Positions 1 through 5,642 of a DNA stretch of 6,976 nt are shown one piece after another. Location: positions 1 to 6,976 of the forward strand of contig CAMDOP010000172.1 in assembly GCA_945903675.1 (NCBI GenBank). The letters run 5' to 3'. The DNA is from Crenothrix polyspora. Lineage in GTDB: Bacteria; Pseudomonadota; Gammaproteobacteria; Methylococcales; Methylomonadaceae. The notes under the pieces were generated by a model that saw only the letters and a program-made list of their open reading frames with translations, was not told the origin of the DNA and did no database searches. The stretch's first letter is position 1; each line of letters starts with the position of its first letter. Made by a program: the position numbers and the translations under genes.

Positions 1-1654
1 TAATTGCACTACTGGGCAGAGCATAATATTCTTTGCTGGAATAGCCGTAGTAAGAGGCTTCTTTTTCAACCTGAATATGCGAACAAATACGTCGATCTTG
101 CTCGGTTAAATAATCAAACTCAGCAATATCTTGATGCAACCTTTTTAAAGCAATCGGCCGACCTTTAGTCCAACGGCCGTTTTTACCTAAGCGTTGCTCT
201 TTAGGTTCTAATAATATGGCATTATTCAGCAAGCTTAATGACCAATTCAAGCGTAATTCTGTCTGTACGATAATTTCCGATTCAACTGTCAATTGAGTTA
301 AAGCGTCTAGGGCTCTTTGCCATGCAGAAACCTGAGGCAATAAATCAATGATGTCTTTAAAGGGCGATTGTAAATAGTGTTTCGCTAATTTTTCACAAGC
401 GACACTTTCATATTTGAGACGTTGTAACAATAATGAACTTACCGCAGCATACCATTCATAGCCTAAAGAGTGAGCCTCTAAACTAAAGTTAGCTAATTCA
501 TCTAAAAAATCCTTATTTTTAGTCTGCTTAGTGATACTGTCTATTTCACCTATCCAATACAATAATAGCGTATGAAATAAGCGTTCATAAGCCAACTTAT
601 TAGCCATTAATAGATGTTGAGTCTGATCACTACTGGCTTTGCCTTGGTAAATTTCTACAGCATCTAAGAGTATTAAATTGAGTAAATAAAAGCCTTCATT
701 TTGCCAGGACTTTTTAAGCGTAATTTGAGTTTGCTGCTTTAACAGAATGATATTTTTAGGTATCCGAGACTTTAGTAACGCTAAATTAAAAAAGAACCCA
801 TGTATGCCATCAATACTGATATTCCGTTTGCCTGTTTCTTTTTTTAGTACTTTTACTGCTAGCTCAAATAACGCTATGGCTTCATCATTGTTGTTTTCTA
901 AGAATCGTAAAGTCGCTAATAATTTCAAAGCATCAAAGGAATTATCACCAACTAACCATTGCTCCGCATTCTTTAAATTACCTCGCAATAACCTTTCTTC
1001 AATAAGTCCATGAACAATAATTGGATTACTAGGCTTTATCTTGCCAAAAAAGTGTTCCATTAATTGATAGGGTCCTGTGCTATCAATGAAGTTCATACGC
1101 CCATCACGTAACAAATAATCTAATACTTGAAACTTAATTTGATCCGATAATGAAGAAAACCAAGAGGCATCATATTGTTTAAAGAAAATTTTGTTGATGG
1201 CCTCTGCAAAACTTTTTCGATAATCTGTATAAAAACGTTCAATATTAGCTGAAAATGCAGTTTCATTACCTTGATATAAAAAAATACGTAATTGTTTTAA
1301 AGCATGGTAAGCATTGACCTTAGTAGAGTAAAAATAATTAGGCTCAGCAATAATCTGTTGGGTCAATTTGCTAAACCAAGGTTGATCTAATGCAATAAGC
1401 ATCAATGGCTCAGCAACCTCCTCATTACATCGCCAACCATCAGTCGACAAAATAATTAATTTGGTATTCTGTAGCTTGTCTCGTAATGGCTTATTAATTA
1501 AACCTAAAGTTGATCTATCAAAACAAGCGGATCGTTCTAATAATTTTGCGAAACTCGATTGGCCAATGGGTGCATAAATAACTGCCAAGGCCAACATAAT
1601 ATTTTGTTCATCTTTTGATAAGGCATTAAAAAAAGGAAGTAATTTATTTTTCAT
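1..1654 (-). CDS. N-terminal part of a large protein, possibly a SNF2-type DEAD/DEAH helicase (runs off the left edge)
   Basis: An uninterrupted minus-strand frame of 551 codons begins at ATG 1654 and is still open at position 1, so the C-terminal part is missing. An in-frame TAA lies 18 bases upstream and no other ATG lies between, so this is the first possible ATG. There is no clear Shine-Dalgarno sequence. Met20 is an alternative start. The protein starts MKNKLLPFFNALSKDEQ, has no signal peptide or membrane segment, and looks alpha-helical throughout. Residues about 215-272 resemble helix-turn-helix TPR-type repeats (for example NNNDEAIALFELAVKVL at 254-270). Residues 483-545 contain EPKEQRLGKNGRWTKGRP, then ALKRLH, YLTEQDRRIC and YYGYSSKEYY. 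I associate this block, from memory, with the region ahead of the ATPase core in about 1,400-residue bacterial SNF2-related helicases. No Walker A or DEAH box is visible, because these would lie beyond residue 551. The gene is co-directional with ftsZ but separated by a terminator and a repeat array, so it is probably a separate transcription unit. The coding sequence is secure; the family call is tentative. Confidence 0.8.
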   Translation of the reverse strand, partial: MKNKLLPFFNALSKDEQNIMLALAVIYAPIGQSSFAKLLERSACFDRSTLGLINKPLRDKLQNTKLIILSTDGWRCNEEVAEPLMLIALDQPWFSKLTQQIIAEPNYFYSTKVNAYHALKQLRIFLYQGNETAFSANIERFYTDYRKSFAEAINKIFFKQYDASWFSSLSDQIKFQVLDYLLRDGRMNFIDSTGPYQLMEHFFGKIKPSNPIIVHGLIEERLLRGNLKNAEQWLVGDNSFDALKLLATLRFLENNNDEAIALFELAVKVLKKETGKRNISIDGIHGFFFNLALLKSRIPKNIILLKQQTQITLKKSWQNEGFYLLNLILLDAVEIYQGKASSDQTQHLLMANKLAYERLFHTLLLYWIGEIDSITKQTKNKDFLDELANFSLEAHSLGYEWYAAVSSLLLQRLKYESVACEKLAKHYLQSPFKDIIDLLPQVSAWQRALDALTQLTVESEIIVQTELRLNWSLSLLNNAILLEPKEQRLGKNGRWTKGRPIALKRLHQDIAEFDYLTEQDRRICSHIQVEKEASYYGYSSKEYYALPSSAI

Positions 1655-1707
1655 TAAGGATTTATTGCGTTACAAAATATTGGCATAGTTTAAAGGTTCA
1701 TAACTAC

Positions 1708-1738
1708 ATTACCTAGCCAATGTTGCATTGGCTATCAA
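1708..1738 (-). promoter_or_regulatory. Possible promoter of the large left-hand gene, with a dyad in its spacer
   Basis: Read on the minus strand, TTGATA (1738-1733, five of six matches to the sigma-70 -35 box) is followed after 19 bases by GGTAAT (1713-1708, four of six matches to the -10 box). Transcription would start near 1701, leaving a leader of about 47 bases before the ATG at 1654. The spacer is almost entirely a perfect inverted repeat. Nineteen-base spacers carrying a dyad are typical of MerR-family regulated promoters, but no such regulator gene is seen here, and the -10 box is poor. This is inference from sequence only. Confidence 0.3.
1714..1734. repeat. Perfect 9-bp inverted repeat with 3-base centre
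   Basis: TAGCCAATG at 1714-1722 and CATTGGCTA at 1726-1734 are exact reverse complements around a 3-base centre. No T-run follows on either strand, so it is a poor intrinsic terminator. It sits 60-80 bases upstream of the large left-hand gene, between candidate -35 and -10 boxes, and therefore fits an operator better. It is also too far upstream to mask the start codon directly. Confidence 0.6.
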
Positions 1739-1788
1739 CTGCAGGGCAAGCATGTTATGAAGTACTGTTAAATTATCTTTTGATTAGC

Positions 1789-1899
1789 TTATTTGAAGAT
1801 GCGTAAACTTGATGTAAAACAAACTTTAATTGTTGCACACTGTTGTTCATCTGGGGAAATAATAATGCGGGGCATAGGCTTAATCGAGCCCTTATTCAT
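1789..1899 (-). other. Weak 36-codon ORF in the spacer, coding status doubtful
   Basis: ATG at 1899 opens a frame of 36 codons ending in TAA at 1789. The product begins MNKGSIKPMPRIIISPDEQQ and ends SSLRIFK. The frame is open for 12 further codons upstream (reading INHAKFNLAHEL just before the Met). No Shine-Dalgarno sequence precedes it. The composition is protein-like and I recognise no family. It could be a small gene, a remnant of a decayed gene that once stood after ftsZ, or chance. It lies between the tandem array and the inverted repeat upstream of the left-hand gene, on the same strand as both flanking genes. Confidence 0.15.
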
Positions 1900-1910
1900 C
1901 AATTCATGAG

Positions 1911-2316
1911 CTAAATTGAATTTTGCATGATTGATTTAATGATAATATTCACTGATTCATCACAGAACACAACATGCTCAACCTTCATTACGCCGATTTA
2001 ACACTGAACACAACGTACTCAACCTTCATTAAGCCGATTCAACACTGAACACAACGTACTCAACCTTCATTAAGCCGATTTAACACTGAACACAACGTAC
2101 TCAACCTTCATTACACCGATTCAACTCTTAACATAAAGCACTCAACTTTCATTAAGCCGATTCAACACTTAACATAACGCACTCAACTTTCATTAAGCCG
2201 ATTCAACACTTAACATAACGCACTCAACCGTCATTATGCCGATTCAACATTGAACACAACGTACTCAAACTTCATTAAGCCGAATCAATACTGAACACAA
2301 CTTACTCAAACTTCAT
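1911..2316 (-). other. Chain of micro-ORFs generated by the 41-bp repeats (hypothetical)
   Basis: On the minus strand each unit starts with ATG (first bases at 2316, 2275, 2234, 2193, 2152, 2111, 2070, 2029 and 1988). Seven units encode 13 residues and then TAA, and the last A of that stop is the first base of the next ATG (TAATG). A 42-base ORF with a one-base overlap gives exactly the 41-base period. The typical product is MKVEYVVFSVESA. The first unit (2316) stops after four codons because TAC has become TAA. The last unit (1988) lacks its stop and reads on to 25 codons, ending in TAG at 1911. Most differences between units change the residue (Y/C, V/M, F/L, E/K), and no Shine-Dalgarno sequence precedes the ATGs. 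Translation is therefore unproven and may be accidental. Confidence 0.2.
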
Positions 2317-2334
2317 TAAGCCGACTCAATACTG
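1954..2334. repeat. 41-bp tandem repeat array, nine full units plus a partial one
   Basis: The motif around ACCTTCATT recurs with anchors at 1981, 2022, 2063, 2104, 2145, 2186, 2227, 2268 and 2309, always exactly 41 bases apart with no insertion or deletion. A clean copy covers 2030-2070. Two sub-families are visible. Units with CTGAACACAACGTAC form one type and lie at both ends. Units with CTTAACATAACGCAC or a close variant (about 2126-2226) form the other and lie in the middle. The left edge decays from about 1975 down and the right edge ends abruptly after 2334. There are no unique spacers, so this is not a CRISPR array. Each unit contains two copies of a GTTGA-like core on the minus strand about 20-21 bases apart. 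Its role is unknown. It begins about 30 bases after the ftsZ terminator and has no matching copy elsewhere in the window. Confidence 0.95.
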
Positions 2335-2363
2335 CAAATACCTACAAATGAAATCTTTAGCCT

Positions 2364-2410
2364 TAAAAACACTTGTTGCGTAACAAGAATATTCTCTAGT
2401 CACGCAACAA
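2364..2410 (-). terminator. Intrinsic terminator after ftsZ
   Basis: Read on the minus strand, the arm TTGTTGCGTGAC (2410-2399) pairs with GTTACGCAACAA (2384-2373) over 12 base pairs with a single G-U pair. The 14-base loop contains the small palindrome AGAATATTCT. The stem is followed by GTGTTTTT, giving the U-run. The first arm begins 12 bases after the ftsZ stop codon. It should end transcription of the cell wall and division operon and insulate the array and the left-hand gene from it. Confidence 0.85.
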
Positions 2411-2421
2411 TCTTGTATCCG

Positions 2422-3582
2422 TCAATCTGCCTGTCTTCTTAAGAAAGCAGGAATATCCAGATAATCTAAGTCTATGTCTTTTTTAGCTTGAGCGCCGAAA
2501 CGGGTTTCTCTACCTTCAGCTTTGCCACCTTGACGCATAACGGCTGGCTTTTCCAGTTCTTCGTAATTTGTTTGATTAGCCATAGATTTCGGCATTAGTT
2601 TAATAGGAGCTTTAAGCTGCACTGGAGGCAGTCCCATTCCTGTTGCAACTACGGTCACTTTAATTTCATCACCTAAGCTTGCATCAATAGCCATACCAAT
2701 TTTGATAACAGCGTCTTCTGAAGCAAATTCATGAACAATATTACCTACTTCATTAAACTCTGCAACGCCCATATCTGCAGCGCAAATATTAACAAGTATG
2801 CCTCTTGCACCTTGTAAATTGATATCTTCAAGTAAAGGACAAGCAATGGCTTTTTCAGCGGCTTCACGAGCGCGATGTTCACCTGACGCTGTACCTACGC
2901 CCATAATTGCAGCGCCCATACCTGACATCACAGTTCTAACATCTGCAAAATCGACATTGATCATACCTGGATGAATAATTAACTCAGTAATACCTTGCAC
3001 CGCATCTAACAATACATCATTTGCAGCTTTAAAGGCATTGATTAATGAAACATTGCTGCCTAATACTGGTAATAACTTTTGATTAGGAATTGTGATCAAT
3101 GAGTCTACATATTTTTCTAATTCTAAAATCCCTTGCTCTGCAACGACTTGTTTCTTTTTACCTTCGAATAAAAAAGGCTTAGTAACTACTGCTACGGTCA
3201 AAATACCCATTTCTTTAGCGATCTGTGCTATCACTGGTATCGCACCCGTACCCGTACCACCACCCATTCCGGCGGTCAGGAAAATCATATCGGCACCCTG
3301 TAATACTTCTTTAATACGATCTTTATTTTCTTCGGCGGCATGACGACCAATTTCTGGATTAGTACCCGCACCTAAACCTTTAGTCAGATCAACACCTAAT
3401 TGAATTATGGTATCAACTGACAACTTTCTTAATGCTTGAGCATCCGTGTTGGCGCAAATAAACTCAACGCCATCAATATTACAACCGGCCATATGATTAA
3501 CTGCATTACCACCACCACCACCAACACCAATAACTTTGATGACGGCCGTTTCACTATAACTATCCACTAATTCATATTTCAT
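2422..3582 (-). CDS. ftsZ: Cell division protein FtsZ
   Basis: FtsZ is the tubulin-like GTPase that polymerises at mid-cell into the Z ring and recruits the divisome. The protein has 386 residues, about the normal length. Visible motifs are the glycine-rich loop GVGGGGGNAVNHM (19-31), NTDAQA (45-50), GLGAGTNPEIG (69-79), the tubulin signature GGGTGTGA (107-114), and the T7 loop NVDFADV (209-215) that completes the GTPase site of the adjoining subunit. A variable linker of about 45 residues (325-369) leads to the C-terminal peptide LDYLDIPAFLRRQ (372-384), which binds FtsA and other partners. I chose ATG 3582 over the in-frame TTG at 3606, because AAGGGG lies 7 bases before the ATG and the product then begins MKYELV. 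ftsZ is the last gene of the operon, 33 bases after ftsA and followed by a terminator. Confidence 0.98.
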   Translation of the reverse strand: MKYELVDSYSETAVIKVIGVGGGGGNAVNHMAGCNIDGVEFICANTDAQALRKLSVDTIIQLGVDLTKGLGAGTNPEIGRHAAEENKDRIKEVLQGADMIFLTAGMGGGTGTGAIPVIAQIAKEMGILTVAVVTKPFLFEGKKKQVVAEQGILELEKYVDSLITIPNQKLLPVLGSNVSLINAFKAANDVLLDAVQGITELIIHPGMINVDFADVRTVMSGMGAAIMGVGTASGEHRAREAAEKAIACPLLEDINLQGARGILVNICAADMGVAEFNEVGNIVHEFASEDAVIKIGMAIDASLGDEIKVTVVATGMGLPPVQLKAPIKLMPKSMANQTNYEELEKPAVMRQGGKAEGRETRFGAQAKKDIDLDYLDIPAFLRRQAD

Positions 3583-3589
3583 GACACCA

Positions 3590-3595
3590 CCCCTT
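3590..3595 (-). promoter_or_regulatory. Strong ribosome binding site of ftsZ
   Basis: AAGGGG on the minus strand sits 7 bases before ATG 3582. It is the best Shine-Dalgarno match in the operon, in keeping with the high FtsZ to FtsA ratio that cells need. It also decides the ftsZ start, since it lies downstream of the TTG at 3606 and could not serve that codon. Confidence 0.8.
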
Positions 3596-3615
3596 AAATT
3601 AAACAATAAATTCTA

Positions 3616-4842
3616 TTAAAAATTACCTTGAAACCAATTTTTCATTTTCGAAAGCCAACCCAAACCTTCACTATCATTGCTTCTGCCTAAATTTTGATGC
3701 TCTCTCCCATACATTAACAAGCCAACTCCTGTTGAATGTATTGGATTTCTCACCACTTCAGTTAAACCTGTAACATTCTGTGGACCACCCATACGAACTG
3801 GCATATGAAAAATCTCTTCAGCCAACTCTATTAAACCCATAACTTTTGAACTTCCACCCGTCAATACTATACCTGCGGCAATTAATTCTTCATTGCCACT
3901 GCGTCTAAGTTCAGACTGAACCAATAGCATGAGTTCTTCATATCGCGGCTCAATAATTTCAGCCAAATTTTGCATAGATATATTGCGTGGAGCTCTATCT
4001 CCGATACTAGGTACTTCAATAGTACCGTCTACACTTGCCAATTGAGTCAATGCGCAGGCATATTTACGTTTGATCTCTTCTGCGTTTATGGTTGGAGTAC
4101 GTAATGCAACCGCTATATCATTAGTGACCTGATCACCCGCTATTGGGATCACGGCAGTATGCTTAATGGCACCCTCTACAAAAATAGCGATATCCGTAGT
4201 TCCCCCACCAATATCTATTAAACAAACCCCTAATTCTTTTTCATCTTCAGTCAGCACCGAGTTACATGAAGCCAATTGTTCCAAGACGATATCTTCTACC
4301 TCAAGCCCACAGCGACGTATACATTTAATGATATTCTGAGATGCGCTAACACTCCCAGTAACCATATGCACTTTAGCTTCTAAGCGTATACCCGACATCC
4401 CTATCGGTTCTTTAATACCATCTTGCAGATCAATGACAAATTCCTGAGGTAAGATATGTAAAATCTTTTGATCAGCGGGTATAGCGACCGCTTGAGCAGA
4501 ATCAATTACCCTATCAATATCATACCGAGTCACTTCTTTATCTCTAATGGCTACAATGCCATGAGAATTGAGACTACGAATATGACTTCCTGCAATTCCT
4601 GCAAAAACTGACCTAATTTGACAACCCGCCATTAATTCAGCTTCTTCTATCGCTTTTTGTATAGACTGGACAGTAGATTCAAGATTTACTACAACGCCCT
4701 TTTTTAATCCCCTTGAAGGAGTAGAGCCTATACCTATTATTTCAATGCTACCGTCACTAGTAAGCTCACCGACTATAGCCGCAACTTTTGACGTACCGAT
4801 ATCCAATCCGACTATTAAATTACGTTCTATTTTCTTTGCCAT
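3616..4842 (-). CDS. ftsA: Cell division protein FtsA
   Basis: FtsA is an actin-like ATP-binding protein that tethers FtsZ filaments to the inner membrane and signals to the later divisome proteins. It has 408 residues, normal for the family. Residues 9-22 (LIVGLDIGTSKVAA) form the first phosphate loop. The 1C subdomain follows at about 84-165 (SHIRSLNSHGIVAI at 86-99). LIDIGGGTTDIAIF (208-221) is the second phosphate loop, and IVLTGGSSKVMG (325-336) is the adenosine-binding motif. The last 14 residues, GWLSKMKNWFQGNF, form the amphipathic helix that inserts into the membrane. The start at 4842 lies only 2 bases after the ftsQ stop. No good Shine-Dalgarno sequence precedes it (at best a GAG about ten bases upstream), so translation probably depends on coupling to ftsQ. 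The gene is complete and shows no missing key motif. Confidence 0.97.
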   Translation of the reverse strand: MAKKIERNLIVGLDIGTSKVAAIVGELTSDGSIEIIGIGSTPSRGLKKGVVVNLESTVQSIQKAIEEAELMAGCQIRSVFAGIAGSHIRSLNSHGIVAIRDKEVTRYDIDRVIDSAQAVAIPADQKILHILPQEFVIDLQDGIKEPIGMSGIRLEAKVHMVTGSVSASQNIIKCIRRCGLEVEDIVLEQLASCNSVLTEDEKELGVCLIDIGGGTTDIAIFVEGAIKHTAVIPIAGDQVTNDIAVALRTPTINAEEIKRKYACALTQLASVDGTIEVPSIGDRAPRNISMQNLAEIIEPRYEELMLLVQSELRRSGNEELIAAGIVLTGGSSKVMGLIELAEEIFHMPVRMGGPQNVTGLTEVVRNPIHSTGVGLLMYGREHQNLGRSNDSEGLGWLSKMKNWFQGNF

Positions 4843-4844
4843 TT

Positions 4845-5642
4845 TTATCTACTCAGTAACGCTTTATTACGCGCTTGTTGTTCATTATCGGGATTTGCAA
4901 AAGCCTTCCAATCAATCTCAATGGTACCTGGCCTCCAAGAAACTGCATATCCGTTGGGATACCTTAAGTCAACAACTGCCATAGCATCCACCTGCCCTTG
5001 GCTTAAGACTGTCAATGTTTTTAAAAAACGTTTTAACTTTTTTAATTGCTCATCTTGCCCCAATAATATTTCCATTCCAGTGACTAATTTTAGTTCCCAA
5101 GCCCATCGATCGCTCACATTAAATTCTGATAACTCCATTGAATGGTCAGCAAGCGCCGTTTTAATACCTTTCATTATTTCTAATACTTTAATCTGTTGTA
5201 AATCTGGTCCAGTCATAGTAATCAAGTTCTGAATCGGCAAGTTAGCATTTGGCATAAAGATAACGCCTGATTCAGTAATCAGAGCACTTTTACCCCAGCG
5301 AGCAAAAGGTTGCTTTTCATGTACTTTTATATCAATTGCATCCGGCCATATTCGCTTAACAGTTACCGCATCCACCCAAGGTAAAGTCGAAACAGCTGAA
5401 TGTATTGCTTGCATATCAGCATCAAAAAAACTAGTCATGACTAACGGTTGTATAATTTCTTTAACGTCATCTTTACTAAGGTATTGAAACTCCCCTTCAG
5501 TTCGCACGTACTTAATGGGTAATGAAGCACTTTTAATCGACAGAGTCTTCAATCGTTCTTTTGTTAATTCATAACCTACTATTCCAACTAGACTTATGAA
5601 AAGAATTCCAGCCAGCCAAGTTTTATTGCCGATATTGCTCAT
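4845..5642 (-). CDS. ftsQ: Cell division protein FtsQ
   Basis: FtsQ is a bitopic inner-membrane protein that joins cytoplasmic and periplasmic parts of the divisome through its contact with FtsB and FtsL. The product has 265 residues. A short cytoplasmic tail precedes one membrane segment at about 9-24 (WLAGILFISLVGIVGY). A periplasmic POTRA domain at about 41-110 contains YLSKDDVKEIIQPL, SFFDADMQAI and the family hallmark LPWVDAVTVKRIWPDAIDIKVHEKQP split over 87-112, followed by ARWG. The beta domain extends to about 238 and includes VVDLRYPNGYAVSWRP (223-238), part of the partner-binding end. ATG 5642 shares one base with the stop of the upstream murB-ddl frame (TAATG), a clear case of stop-start coupling. 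ftsA follows after 2 bases. Confidence 0.95.
   Translation of the reverse strand: MSNIGNKTWLAGILFISLVGIVGYELTKERLKTLSIKSASLPIKYVRTEGEFQYLSKDDVKEIIQPLVMTSFFDADMQAIHSAVSTLPWVDAVTVKRIWPDAIDIKVHEKQPFARWGKSALITESGVIFMPNANLPIQNLITMTGPDLQQIKVLEIMKGIKTALADHSMELSEFNVSDRWAWELKLVTGMEILLGQDEQLKKLKRFLKTLTVLSQGQVDAMAVVDLRYPNGYAVSWRPGTIEIDWKAFANPDNEQQARNKALLSR

Noticed and set aside
747..1013. Plus-strand ORF of 88 codons
   Set aside because: It lies antisense inside a 551-codon minus-strand frame that has protein-like composition and recognisable blocks; the plus frame has none.
1714..1734. Intrinsic terminator at the 9-bp inverted repeat
   Set aside because: No T-run follows the stem on either strand.
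1954..2334. CRISPR array
   Set aside because: The units are contiguous and similar along their full 41 bases, with no unique spacers and no cas genes nearby.
3092..3343. Plus-strand ORF of 83 codons
   Set aside because: It is antisense to the most conserved part of ftsZ, including the GTP-binding motifs.
3583..3606. TTG start at 3606 giving a 394-residue FtsZ
   Set aside because: The strong AAGGGG site lies downstream of this codon and 7 bases before ATG 3582, and the extra residues MFNLRGGV are unlike any FtsZ start I know.
4745..5232. Two plus-strand ORFs of 79 and 103 codons
   Set aside because: They are antisense to ftsA and ftsQ and show no motif; low stop density opposite these genes explains them.
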